From contig OY970069.1 in NCBI GenBank assembly GCA_963705325.1, positions 3,658,001 through 3,722,000 of the forward strand: a stretch of DNA of 64,000 bases. Direction: 5' to 3'. Source of the stretch: DATARH01 sp963705325. GTDB lineage: Bacteria > Pseudomonadota > Alphaproteobacteria > ATCC43930 > CGMCC-115725. Shown piece by piece: positions 45,080 to 54,285 of this stretch; position 1 is the first letter of the stretch, and the number at the start of each line of letters is the position of its first letter. The notes below the pieces were generated by a model. That model worked only from the letters and a program-made list of their open reading frames with translations. It did not search any database and had not been told where the DNA came from. Position numbers and translations under genes: made by a program.

Positions 45080-46102
45080 TCAGAACCCACGTTCCGTGGC
45101 AAACGCGGCGGCTTCGATAAGCGCGCGACGCAATGGGCTGTCGGGAAACCGGTCCAACGCGTCGATCGCGGCGGCGGCATAGGCGCGGGCGCGAGCCAGG
45201 GTCTCAGCCAAGGCACCGCGCCGCTCTAGGATGCGGAGCGCGCGGTCGAAGTCGGTCGGTCCCTGTTCGCCGGTTTCGAGAGTGCGGCGCCAGAAAGCTC
45301 GCTCCTCTGGATCGCCGCGAGTGAAGGCGATGACGATCGGCAGAGTAATTTTTCCGTCGCGGAAATCGTCACCAATGTTCTTGCCAAGCTCAGTCTGACG
45401 CGCCGAGAAATCGAGCATGTCGTCAATCAATTGATAGGCGATGCCCAGATTGTTGCCGAAGCGCTCCAGCGCCAGCTCGTCGTCGAGCAGGCGCCCAGCA
45501 AGCACGGCGCCAACGCGAGCGGCCGCTGCGAACAGGGCCGCGGTCTTCGCCTCGATCACCGCGAGATAGGCGTCTTCGGTTGTCGCAGTGTCGTTCGCCG
45601 TGATCAGCTGACACACTTCTCCCTCGGCGATCACCGACGCGGCGCGAGAGAGGATTTCGAGGATTTTGAGCGATCCATCCTCGACCATCAGCTGGAACGA
45701 TCGAGCGAAAAGAAAATCGCCGACCAGCACCGCCGGCTTGTTGCCCCAAAGCGCATTGGCAGTATCGCGGCCGCGGCGCAACTCGCTGGCGTCGACGACA
45801 TCATCGTGTAGCAAGGTGGCCGTGTGGATAAATTCGACGACAGCGGCGATTGCCACGTGACGATCGCCGCGATAGCCGCAAAGCCGCGAACAGCCGAGTG
45901 TCAGAAGAGGCCGGAGCCGCTTGCCGCCCGCTGAAACGATATGCCCGGCCAGTTGCGGGATCAGCGCGACGGGACTGTGCATCCGTTCGACGATCAGCGC
46001 GTTGACTCGTTCGAGATCCGCCGCCATCAACTGAAATAGCGGGTTAAGGGACGGCGAGGGACGCTCATTTTCGCGCTGGATGCTGGGCAGCGGGGGTGCC
46101 AC
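45080..46102 (-). CDS. ispB: Polyprenyl diphosphate synthase (ubiquinone side chain)
   Basis: 340 aa. The two Asp-rich motifs of trans-prenyltransferases are seen: LLHDDVVDAS (about residue 97) and YQLIDDMLDFS (about residue 222), with GGKRLRP upstream and KTAALF between. It makes the octa- or decaprenyl chain of ubiquinone; chain length cannot be told from sequence alone. Divergent from the DUF2007 gene, with promoters expected in 46103-46244. Confidence 0.93.
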   Translation of the reverse strand: MAPPLPSIQRENERPSPSLNPLFQLMAADLERVNALIVERMHSPVALIPQLAGHIVSAGGKRLRPLLTLGCSRLCGYRGDRHVAIAAVVEFIHTATLLHDDVVDASELRRGRDTANALWGNKPAVLVGDFLFARSFQLMVEDGSLKILEILSRAASVIAEGEVCQLITANDTATTEDAYLAVIEAKTAALFAAAARVGAVLAGRLLDDELALERFGNNLGIAYQLIDDMLDFSARQTELGKNIGDDFRDGKITLPIVIAFTRGDPEERAFWRRTLETGEQGPTDFDRALRILERRGALAETLARARAYAAAAIDALDRFPDSPLRRALIEAAAFATERGF

Positions 46103-46244
46103 GATTACTCCTCGATGCGCGCCGTACGCCGGGCGGGCGCGAGACCTTGACGGGCACGAATGCGAGCGAGCATAGAGTGCGGGGGTGCTCGGTCAAGTGC
46201 CGCTACAGTCACAGGTGAGTTCACCATCAGCAGATTGAGCGCCG

Positions 46245-46454
46245 ATGAAGGAGCTGCTGCGCACCAATAATATCGTTCGGCTATCATGGGTTCAGGCTTT
46301 GCTGACCGATGCCGGAATCGGCAGCGTCATCCTCGACCAGCACACCAGCTTGGTCGAGGGTAGCATTGGCGCGATCCAGCGGCGCTTGATGGTCGATGAG
46401 CGCGATCACACCCGCGCGCTCAGGCTAGTCGCTGAAACGGACGCAAAGCTATGA
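46245..46454 (+). CDS. DUF2007 domain protein
   Basis: 69 aa. MKELLRTNNIVRLSWVQALLTDAGI and a C-terminal VDERDHTRALRLV match the small DUF2007 domain, a ferredoxin-like fold thought to bind partners or signals. In alphaproteobacteria it commonly lies between polyprenyl synthase and the methyltransferase, as here. Function unknown. The stop overlaps the next start by 4 bases. Confidence 0.85.
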   Translation: MKELLRTNNIVRLSWVQALLTDAGIGSVILDQHTSLVEGSIGAIQRRLMVDERDHTRALRLVAETDAKL

Positions 46455-47206
46455 GCCCTTCGGACGGTGGAGCGGCGCTAAGCGAAGACGCCCTGCTGGG
46501 GGGACGGGTACGAATCCGTCAGCCGGTCGACGGTGCGCGTGTTTCGATCGATCCGGTTTTTCTCGCCAGTGCGGTGCCCGTCAATGCTGGCGAGCTGGTG
46601 TTGGATATCGGTTGCGGAACGGGTGCGGCGATGCTGTGCGTGGCGACGCGCGAGCCGCTATGCCGGGTCGTCGGGCTGGAGCGTCAGCGCGAGCTGGTGC
46701 GGATCGCTGGCGACAATGCGATCCTTAACGGGATGACGCCGCGGGTATCTGTTATGGTCGGCGACCTGCTACAGCCGCCGCCGCGGATCAGCGCCGGCGC
46801 TTTCGACCATGTTATGGCCAATCCGCCCTATCTCGAGCGTGCCCGTGCCAACGAGACGCCGAACCCAGCGCGCGCGGAAGCGACGATCGAGGGCGATGCC
46901 GAGCTTGGAGACTGGATCCGCTTCGCGATCGCCATGGCGAAGCCGAAGGGCACCGTGACCTTCATCCATCGCGCCGACCGTATCGATGCAGTACTCAGTC
47001 AGATCGCCGGCCGGGCAGGCGAGGTCGTCATCTATCCGCTGTGGCCGGGGCTGGGAAAGCCGGCGACCCGCATCCTGGTGCGCGCGCGCAAGCAGGTGGC
47101 GGCGCCGGCGCGGCTAGCGGTCGGGATGGTATTGCACGAACCTGACGGCCGTTTTACGCCGGCGGCGGAGGCCGTCCTACGCGGCGGCGAAGCGTTGGCG
47201 CTCTAG
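46451..47206 (+). CDS. trmN6: tRNA1(Val) A37 N6-methyltransferase family protein
   Basis: 251 aa. Class I SAM-dependent methyltransferase: VLDIGCGTGAAMLC (SAM binding), GLERQ acidic turn, and the adenine-N6 motif NPPYLE at about residue 120. The QPVDGARVSIDPVFLASA N-terminus is typical of TrmN6. The rRNA N2 guanine methyltransferase group is an alternative, but NPPY plus size favour TrmN6. Confidence 0.85.
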   Translation: MSPSDGGAALSEDALLGGRVRIRQPVDGARVSIDPVFLASAVPVNAGELVLDIGCGTGAAMLCVATREPLCRVVGLERQRELVRIAGDNAILNGMTPRVSVMVGDLLQPPPRISAGAFDHVMANPPYLERARANETPNPARAEATIEGDAELGDWIRFAIAMAKPKGTVTFIHRADRIDAVLSQIAGRAGEVVIYPLWPGLGKPATRILVRARKQVAAPARLAVGMVLHEPDGRFTPAAEAVLRGGEALAL

Positions 47207-47247
47207 CGTCGCTTGACCCCCGCGCCAGCCGACCCTAAACCACGACG

Positions 47248-47484
47248 ATGTTTGTCGGACTTGGCGAGCTCTTCGTCATCCTTGTGGTGGTTTTCGCCGC
47301 GTGGCACGTGGTGAAGGCGTTCAATCGCGCGGCGACGCCTCCCGTGCCACCGAGGCGCCCGCAGGCCGGGCCGGCGCGGCCGATGATCGAGGCGGAAGAT
47401 CTCGTGAGCTGTCGCGTCTGCGGCACCTATATAGCATCGAGCACGCGCCATTGCGGACGCCCGGGCTGCCCGCAACCGCGATGA
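47248..47484 (+). CDS. Small membrane-anchored zinc-ribbon protein
   Basis: 78 aa. One transmembrane helix at residues 4-20, a Pro/Arg linker, then AEDLVSCRVCGTYIA and CGRPGCPQP, which form a Cys4 zinc-ribbon-like site. A recurrent small gene in front of glyQ in alphaproteobacteria; function unknown. The end overlaps glyQ by 4 bases. Confidence 0.8.
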   Translation: MFVGLGELFVILVVVFAAWHVVKAFNRAATPPVPPRRPQAGPARPMIEAEDLVSCRVCGTYIASSTRHCGRPGCPQPR

Positions 47485-48383
47485 CGGCTGCCGGCAAAGC
47501 CCTCAGCTTCCAGGGCCTCATCCTTGAATTGCAGCGTTATTGGGCGGCGCAAGGCTGCGTCATTTTGCAACCGCTCGATATGGAGGTCGGGGCCGGCACG
47601 TTCCATCCGGCGACGGCGTTGCGCGCGCTTGGTCCGAACCCGTGGAAAGCGGCCTATGTCCAGCCGTCGCGGCGGCCGACCGACGGCCGCTATGGCGACA
47701 ATCCCAACCGGCTGCAGCATTATTACCAACTGCAGGTGATCCTCAAGCCGGCGCCGGCCGACAGCCAGGAGCTCTATCTGAAGAGCCTCGCGGCGATTGG
47801 TATCGATGCCTCGCGCCACGACATCCGTTTTGTCGAAGACGATTGGGAAAGCCCCACCCTCGGTGCCTGGGGGCTCGGCTGGGAGGTGTGGCTCGACGGC
47901 ATGGAGGTCAGCCAGTTCACCTATTTCCAACAGGTCGGCGGGATCGAATGCAATCCGGTCTCGACAGAGTTGACCTATGGCCTTGAGCGACTGGCGATGT
48001 ATGTCCAGGGCGTCGAGAGCGTCTACGATCTCGATTTCAACGGCGTCGAGGGTGCGGGCCGCATTACCTACGGCGATGTGTTCCTGCGCGCCGAGCGGGA
48101 GTTCTCGGCCTACAATTTCGAGCGTGCCGACACTGAGGTGCTGTTCCGCCACTTCGCCGAGGCGGAGAATGAATGCCGGGCGCTGCTCGGCGAAGGCGAC
48201 GCTGGCGACAATCGGCCCAAGCTCGCACTCCCAGCCTATGACCAATGCCTCAAGTCGAGCCATATCTTCAATCTGCTCGACGCGCGCGGGGTGATCAGCG
48301 TCACCGAGCGCGCCGCCTATATCGGGCGGGTGCGGGCGCTGGCGCGCGCGTGCTGCGAGGCCTGGCTGGCGGGAAGCGGCTGA
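47481..48383 (+). CDS. glyQ: Glycine--tRNA ligase alpha subunit
   Basis: 300 aa from the ATG at 47481. Class II synthetase catalytic subunit of the alpha2beta2 enzyme. Conserved FQGLILELQRYWAAQGCVI, EVGAGTFHPATALRALGP and WEVWLDGMEVSQFTYFQQ. One base separates it from glyS. Confidence 0.97.
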   Translation: MTAAGKALSFQGLILELQRYWAAQGCVILQPLDMEVGAGTFHPATALRALGPNPWKAAYVQPSRRPTDGRYGDNPNRLQHYYQLQVILKPAPADSQELYLKSLAAIGIDASRHDIRFVEDDWESPTLGAWGLGWEVWLDGMEVSQFTYFQQVGGIECNPVSTELTYGLERLAMYVQGVESVYDLDFNGVEGAGRITYGDVFLRAEREFSAYNFERADTEVLFRHFAEAENECRALLGEGDAGDNRPKLALPAYDQCLKSSHIFNLLDARGVISVTERAAYIGRVRALARACCEAWLAGSG

Positions 48384-48384
48384 C

Positions 48385-50529
48385 ATGGGTGAGCTGCTCC
48401 TTGAGCTTCTGTCGGAGGAAATCCCGGCGCGGATGCAGCGCCGCGCGCTCGATGATTTGACCGCGCTGATCCGCGACAAGCTCGCCGCGGCCGATATTCC
48501 CCCCACCGCCATTTCCGGCTATGTGACGCCGCGCCGGCTGACGGTGGTCGCCGGTGGCACTCCGGCGCGCCAGCCGGATCGTGAGGAGGAGCGGCGCGGT
48601 CCACGGGTGGGCTCGCCCGAACAGGCGATCGCCGGGTTTCTCCGCGCGACGGGATTGTCGTCGATCGATCAATGCGAGGTGCGCGGCGAGTTCTATTTCG
48701 CCGTGATGAAGCGCCCTGGCCGCGCGACCGCGGAAGTGTTGCCGGAGTTGATCCATGCGGCGATGACGGCGCTGCCGTGGCCCAAATCGATGCGCTACCC
48801 GGCCTCGGAGCTACGCTGGGTACGACCGCTCAATTCAGTCGTCTGCCTGTTCGACGGGGAGGTTGTGAAGTTGCCGCTGGACGAGGTGCCGGTCGGCCGC
48901 GTCACACGCGGCCACCGATTTCTCTCGCCGAGCGAGATCACGGTCGCCGACGCCGCGGACTACCGTGCCAAACTCGCCAAGGCGCATGTCGTGCTCGATT
49001 GGCGCGAGCGCCGGAGCAAGATCGAAGCCGATCTCAAAAAGCAGGCCGGCAACGCAGGGCTAGTGCTGAAGGACGATCCGGGTCTGCTCGACGAGGTTGC
49101 CGGTCTCGTCGAATACCCGGTCGTGCTGATGGGGTCGATCGATGCCGATTTCGTGCGGCCGCTGCCCGATGGTCTGCCGCCCGAGGTGCTGGCGACGGCG
49201 ATGCGCACCCACCAGAAGTATTTCACCTGCCTCAACCCAGAGCCTGCCCCGGCGACAGCCGGGGGCACGCCCGCGCCGCGTTTTCTGTTCGTCGCCAACA
49301 ATGCGACCCCTGATGACGGCGCGGCCATCGTCGCGGGCAACGAGCGCGTGCTGCGCGCCCGGCTGTCGGACGCGAAATTCTTCTGGGACCAGGACCGTAA
49401 GGTGCGCCTCGAAGATCGCGTCGATGCGCTCAAGCAGCGCGTCTATCACGAAAAGCTCGGCAGCGTGTACGACAAGGTCGAGCGGGTGGCTCAGCTTATT
49501 TATCTCTGCCCAAGCCTTGTCGCGAGCGCGGGTGCAGATAACGAAACGGCTTTTCGAGCGGCCCTACTCGCTAAGTCAGACCTTTCGACAGGTATGGTTG
49601 GCGAATTTCCCGAACTACAGGGTGTCATGGGGCGCTATTACGCGCTTGATCAGGGGAAGGATGCACGTGTCGCCAATGCAATCGGCGATCATTACAAACC
49701 CCTTGGCCCAAACGACAATTGCCCCACAGCCGCGGAAAGCGTCGTCGTTGCGCTCGCTGACAAAATCGACTCGCTTGTTGTCTTCTTTGCGGCCGGAGAA
49801 AAGCCGACAGGTTCCAGGGATCCGTTTGCGCTGCGGCGCGCTGCACTCGGCGTAATCCGTCTAATTCTCGAAAACGAGCTGCGCCTGCCCCTTCGACAGG
49901 TTTTTGAGGTTGCTTGGAAGGGAGCTATCAACATCGAAGGTAGCGACCCAAGCGAGGAGCTGTTGGGGTTCCTTGCCGAACGACTTAAGGTCCACTTGCG
50001 TGAGCAGGGCTTGCGTCATGATTTGATTGCCGCTGCCTTCGTGCAAACTGTTGGCTTGCAGCAGGAAAAGCATGCAGAAGACGATCTCGTTCGTCTGATG
50101 TGGCGAGTAAACGCCCTTGGGTCTTTCCTGGAAACGGATGATGGAGCCAATTTGCTCACGGCTTATCGTCGCGCGGCCAATATCGTAGCAATCGAGGAGA
50201 AGCGCGACGGCAGATCGTACGGTGATCATCCTCCCGATTTGACGCTTGGGATGCTTAAACTTCCCGAGGAGCGAAGGCTGGAAGGCAGTCTGCGCGCGCT
50301 ACACTCGTCCGGGACGCTAAGAATGGAGGATTTTCCCAAGATTATGGCCGAACTTGCCAAACTTCGACGGCCAATTGATGAATTTTTTGACAGAGTAACC
50401 GTTAATACGGACGAAACAGTCACACTGGAAGGTAAGGCACGAAGCCTTCGGGAAAACCGTCTGAGACTACTGTCTACAATTCGCGCGACTATGAATAACG
50501 TCGCGGATTTCTCCCAGATCGAAGGATAG
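48385..50529 (+). CDS. glyS: Glycine--tRNA ligase beta subunit, compositionally mosaic gene
   Basis: 714 aa, complete: N-terminal LLLELLSEEIPARM, central HD-like region, C-terminal DALR-type anticodon-binding domain. The reading frame is intact. Composition changes at about 49487 (codon about 368). Before this, codons are strongly GC3-rich like all neighbours (48421-48480: 41 of 60 bases G/C). After it, A/T-ending codons are common up to the stop (50281-50520: 119 of 240 G/C). ppdK, 8 bases later, is again GC-rich. This points to replacement of the 3' half by recombination with a lower-GC donor. Confidence 0.96.
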   Translation: MGELLLELLSEEIPARMQRRALDDLTALIRDKLAAADIPPTAISGYVTPRRLTVVAGGTPARQPDREEERRGPRVGSPEQAIAGFLRATGLSSIDQCEVRGEFYFAVMKRPGRATAEVLPELIHAAMTALPWPKSMRYPASELRWVRPLNSVVCLFDGEVVKLPLDEVPVGRVTRGHRFLSPSEITVADAADYRAKLAKAHVVLDWRERRSKIEADLKKQAGNAGLVLKDDPGLLDEVAGLVEYPVVLMGSIDADFVRPLPDGLPPEVLATAMRTHQKYFTCLNPEPAPATAGGTPAPRFLFVANNATPDDGAAIVAGNERVLRARLSDAKFFWDQDRKVRLEDRVDALKQRVYHEKLGSVYDKVERVAQLIYLCPSLVASAGADNETAFRAALLAKSDLSTGMVGEFPELQGVMGRYYALDQGKDARVANAIGDHYKPLGPNDNCPTAAESVVVALADKIDSLVVFFAAGEKPTGSRDPFALRRAALGVIRLILENELRLPLRQVFEVAWKGAINIEGSDPSEELLGFLAERLKVHLREQGLRHDLIAAAFVQTVGLQQEKHAEDDLVRLMWRVNALGSFLETDDGANLLTAYRRAANIVAIEEKRDGRSYGDHPPDLTLGMLKLPEERRLEGSLRALHSSGTLRMEDFPKIMAELAKLRRPIDEFFDRVTVNTDETVTLEGKARSLRENRLRLLSTIRATMNNVADFSQIEG

Positions 50530-50536
50530 CCGGGCC

Positions 50537-53215
50537 ATGACCAAGTGGGTCTACAGCTTTGGCGGCGGTGCGGCCGAAGGTAGCGCCGACTTGCGGGATT
50601 TGCTCGGCGGCAAGGGTGCCAATCTCGCCGAAATGTCGAGCTTAGGGCTGCCGGTGCCCCCGGGGTTCACCATCACCACCGAGGTCTGCACCCACTACTA
50701 CAAGGAGAACCACAGCTATCCGTCGGAGCTGGAGGGCGAGGTCGCAGCGGCGCTCGCGACGGTCGAAGAGACCATCGGCGCCAGGCTCGGCGACCCAAAG
50801 AACCCGCTGCTCGTCTCGGTGCGCTCGGGCGCGCGCGCGTCGATGCCAGGGATGATGGACACCGTCCTCAATCTGGGCCTCAACGACGAAACGGTGGAGG
50901 GCCTCACCAAGATCAGCGGCGACGCGCGCTTCGCCTGGGATAGCTATCGCCGGTTCTTGCAGATGTATGGCGAGGTCGTCCTGGGACTCGATCACCACCA
51001 CTTTTCGTCGCTTCTCGACGACTACAAGATCGACGCCGATGCGACGCTCGACACCGACCTCAAGGCCGACGATTGGCGGAACGTCGCGCAGGGTTTCAAA
51101 GACATCGTCCGGGCCGAGACCGGCAAGCCGTTTCCACAGGATGCCAAGGCGCAGCTGTGGGGCGCCATCGGCGCGGTGTTCGGCAGCTGGATGAACTCCC
51201 GCGCGATTACCTACCGCCGGCTCAACAACATCCCGGAAGACTGGGGTACGGCGGTCACTGTCCAGGCGATGGTGTTTGGCAATCGCGGCGATGATTGCGC
51301 GACCGGGGTCGCCTTCACGCGCAACCCGTCGACCGGGGCGGACGAGTTTTATGGCGAATTTCTCGTCAATGCCCAGGGCGAGGACGTGGTCGCCGGCATC
51401 CGCACGCCGCAATCGCTGACGATCGCCGGGAAGACCGCGAGCAGCTCAAAGCTGCCCTCGATGGAAGAGGCGATGCCCACGGTGTTTGCCGAACTGCTCG
51501 ACGTGCGGCGCAAGCTCGAAGACCGCTATCACGACATGCAGGACATCGAGTTCACCGTCGAGCGCGGGCGGCTCTGGATGCTGCAGACCCGCACCGGCAA
51601 GCGCACCGCGCAAGCGGCGCTCAAGATCGCCGTGTCCTTGGTCGAAGAAGGCGTCATCGACCGTGCCGCGGCAATCCGCCGGATTGAGCCCAATTCCCTC
51701 GACCAGCTGTTGCACCCGATGCTCGATCCCGCCGCCAAGATCACCGTTCTCGCGCACGGGCTGCCGGCCTCGCCCGGCGCCGCCTCGGGAAAGATCGTCT
51801 TTTCGGCTGAAGAGGCGGAGTCCTGCGCGAGCCGCGGCGAGGCGGTCATCCTCACGCGGGTCGAGACGAGCCCGGAGGACATCCACGGCATGCATGCCGC
51901 CCGTGGTATTCTTACCGCGCGCGGCGGTATGACAAGCCACGCCGCCGTCGTTGCCCGCGGCATGGGCCGGCCTTGTGTCGCCGGCGCCGGCGAGCTGCGG
52001 ATAGATTATGCCGAAGGCACGATGCACGTACGCAACGTCCTGATCCGCGCCGGCGATTTGATCACCATCAACGGCTCGACCGGCGAGGTGATCCAGGGCG
52101 AGGTGCCGACGATCGAACCGACGCTGAGTGGCGACTTCGCGACGCTGATGGGCTGGGCGGACCAGCTGCGCCGCCTCAAGGTGCGGACCAACGCCGAGAC
52201 GCCCATGGATGCCCGCACGGCGCGCAATTTCGGCGCCGAGGGCATTGGCCTCTCGCGCACCGAGCACATGTTCTTCGAGGCCGACCGCATCGGCGCGATC
52301 CGTGAGATGATCATGGCCGACGAGGAGCGCGGGCGCCGCGCGGCGCTAGCGAAGCTTCTGCCGATGCAGCGCGCCGATTTCGTCGAGATCTTCAAGATCA
52401 TGGACGGGCTGCCGGTGACGATTCGCCTGCTTGACCCGCCGCTGCACGAGTTTCTTCCGAAGATCGATTTCGAATTCGAGGAAATGGCTCGCGTTACCGG
52501 CAAGACGGTCGCAGAAATCCGGCAGCGCGCGCTGGCTCTGCACGAAACCAACCCGATGCTCGGCCATCGCGGCTGCCGACTCGGTATTACCTTCCCGGAA
52601 ATCTACGAGATGCAGGCGGTGGCGATATTCGAGGCCGCGGTCGCCGCGGTGCGCGAAAACGGCGTTTCGGTCGAGCCGGAAATCATGGTGCCGCTCATCG
52701 CGACGCGGCGGGAATTCGCTATCCTCAAGGAGATGGTGGATCGCATCGGCGCCGAGATCATGGGCCGGGAAGGCGTCAAGCTCCCCTATCATGTTGGGAC
52801 GATGATCGAATTGCCTCGCGCCGCGCTGATGGCCGCCGAGATCGCCGAGAGCGCCGAATTCTTCAGCTTCGGCACCAATGATTTGACGCAGACAGTCTAC
52901 GGCCTATCTCGCGACGATGCGGCCAGCTTTATTGGCGCGTACCAGCGGCTTGGTATCTTTCCGCACGATCCGTTCGTCAGCCTCGATATCGATGGCGTTG
53001 GCGAACTGATCAAGATCGCAACCGAGCGCGGCCGCAAGACCCGCCCTGACCTGAAAGTGGGGATCTGCGGCGAACACGGCGGCGACCCGACCTCGATCCG
53101 CTTCTGCCGCGAAGCTGGACTCGATTACGTCTCCTGCTCGCCGTACCGAGTGCCGATTGCGCGTCTCGCGGCGGCGCAGGCCGAACTTGGCGGAGCGGCG
53201 AGCGAGACGGTGTAA
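50537..53215 (+). CDS. ppdK: Pyruvate, phosphate dikinase
   Basis: 892 aa, full length. N-terminal ATP-grasp domain (LGGKGANLAEMSSLGLPVPPG), central phosphohistidine domain with GGMTSHAAVVARGMG, and C-terminal PEP-binding barrel with the catalytic Cys in GICGEHGG. Reversibly converts pyruvate, ATP and Pi to PEP, AMP and PPi. It follows glyS by 7 bases, a common arrangement in alphaproteobacteria. Confidence 0.97.
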   Translation: MTKWVYSFGGGAAEGSADLRDLLGGKGANLAEMSSLGLPVPPGFTITTEVCTHYYKENHSYPSELEGEVAAALATVEETIGARLGDPKNPLLVSVRSGARASMPGMMDTVLNLGLNDETVEGLTKISGDARFAWDSYRRFLQMYGEVVLGLDHHHFSSLLDDYKIDADATLDTDLKADDWRNVAQGFKDIVRAETGKPFPQDAKAQLWGAIGAVFGSWMNSRAITYRRLNNIPEDWGTAVTVQAMVFGNRGDDCATGVAFTRNPSTGADEFYGEFLVNAQGEDVVAGIRTPQSLTIAGKTASSSKLPSMEEAMPTVFAELLDVRRKLEDRYHDMQDIEFTVERGRLWMLQTRTGKRTAQAALKIAVSLVEEGVIDRAAAIRRIEPNSLDQLLHPMLDPAAKITVLAHGLPASPGAASGKIVFSAEEAESCASRGEAVILTRVETSPEDIHGMHAARGILTARGGMTSHAAVVARGMGRPCVAGAGELRIDYAEGTMHVRNVLIRAGDLITINGSTGEVIQGEVPTIEPTLSGDFATLMGWADQLRRLKVRTNAETPMDARTARNFGAEGIGLSRTEHMFFEADRIGAIREMIMADEERGRRAALAKLLPMQRADFVEIFKIMDGLPVTIRLLDPPLHEFLPKIDFEFEEMARVTGKTVAEIRQRALALHETNPMLGHRGCRLGITFPEIYEMQAVAIFEAAVAAVRENGVSVEPEIMVPLIATRREFAILKEMVDRIGAEIMGREGVKLPYHVGTMIELPRAALMAAEIAESAEFFSFGTNDLTQTVYGLSRDDAASFIGAYQRLGIFPHDPFVSLDIDGVGELIKIATERGRKTRPDLKVGICGEHGGDPTSIRFCREAGLDYVSCSPYRVPIARLAAAQAELGGAASETV

Positions 53216-53308
53216 CGACCCGTTCAAGATTTTTCGCGACGGGCCTTGCAATCCGGATCGCAATTACGATTTGAGCTAAATCGTGGCGTTTCCGTGCGCG
53301 GGCGAGGT

Positions 53309-54190
53309 CTATTCCGGCAGTCTCATCCAACTGGGTTTCAGCGGCGTGATCGCCGCGGCGCCGACACGGAATTTTTCCGTCGTCGAAACCGCTTCCAATC
53401 GCAGCAGGGCCAAGCCGACCCCATCCCGGCTGGAGCGCATTTCGCCGGCTTCGTGCCCATTCTGCGTAATAATTGCACCTGGTTCGGGAGCGGGCCCGTC
53501 GATCCGGACCGGGAACAGGCGTTTCTTGATCAGGCCGCGGTATTTGGTGCGCGCTGTTAGTTCCTGGCCGATGTAGCAGCCCTTATCCCAATCGACTCCA
53601 TGCAATTCGTCGAAGCCCGACTCGAGCAGGATTGACTTATCGAGGACGAGATCACGGCTGCCGTCGGGCACGCCAAGAGAAAGACGCAGTCGATCATAGC
53701 CGGCGAAGTCCGCCTCGATCGCGCCGATCGCGGTCAGCTCCTGGCGAACCCGGTCGCGCGAAAGAATTGCGCGCGTGCCGAGCGCCGCGAGGCGCGGATC
53801 GGCAAAGATGGTTCCGTCTGCGAATGCTCGGGCCGCGCCGGGTTCGCCACTAAGGTCGGGCGGTGTATCCCCGAACAAGGCCGCGACTGCCAGGTCGGGG
53901 CGTTCGTCGAGCGTGACCTTGGCGCGAAGCCGGTACATCGAGAGCCGCCGCTTCAAGTCGGCGAGACGCGCCGCCTCGGCATCGACCCAGATCGCATCGC
54001 CGTGCGCGACCATAATGAAATCGTGCACATATTTGCCCTGGGCGGTCAGCAACGCGGCGTAGATCGCGCGCTCGTCACTGATGCGCGCGGTGTCGTTCGA
54101 TACCAAGCCCTGCAGGAAGCTGGCGCGGTCGGCTCCGCCGACCGCGAGGACTGCCCGGCTTTCAAGGATGACAAACCGACCCTGAGCCAT
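53309..54190 (-). CDS. ygfZ: YgfZ/GcvT-like folate-binding protein
   Basis: 293 aa. The signature KGCYIGQE with its conserved Cys is at about residue 205, as in YgfZ/IBA57, which assist maturation or repair of some Fe-S enzymes. The N-terminal region (FLQGLVSNDT, LLTAQGKYVHDF) matches GcvT-like folate folds. Convergent with ppdK; 93 non-coding bases between their stop codons. Confidence 0.92.
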   Translation of the reverse strand: MAQGRFVILESRAVLAVGGADRASFLQGLVSNDTARISDERAIYAALLTAQGKYVHDFIMVAHGDAIWVDAEAARLADLKRRLSMYRLRAKVTLDERPDLAVAALFGDTPPDLSGEPGAARAFADGTIFADPRLAALGTRAILSRDRVRQELTAIGAIEADFAGYDRLRLSLGVPDGSRDLVLDKSILLESGFDELHGVDWDKGCYIGQELTARTKYRGLIKKRLFPVRIDGPAPEPGAIITQNGHEAGEMRSSRDGVGLALLRLEAVSTTEKFRVGAAAITPLKPSWMRLPE

Positions 54191-54236
54191 ATCGTAAATC
54201 TCGGCAAATCCGCCCTGTTACCAAAGAGGTAGAGTT

Positions 54237-54261
54237 CCGCCGCTTGCTTGGCAAGCGGCGG
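54237..54261. promoter_or_regulatory. Perfect 11-bp palindrome upstream of the glycan cluster
   Basis: CCGCCGCTTGC and GCAAGCGGCGG flank a TTG loop, 25 bases before the GT9 start and between divergent genes. It may be an operator or a leader hairpin; nothing else supports either. Confidence 0.35.
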
Positions 54262-54285
54262 CGCATCGCGCTATAGACCGGCGGG

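Noticed and set aside
46105..46287. 60-codon minus-strand ORF upstream of ispB
   Set aside because: Overlaps the divergent promoter region and the DUF2007 start; no family resemblance.
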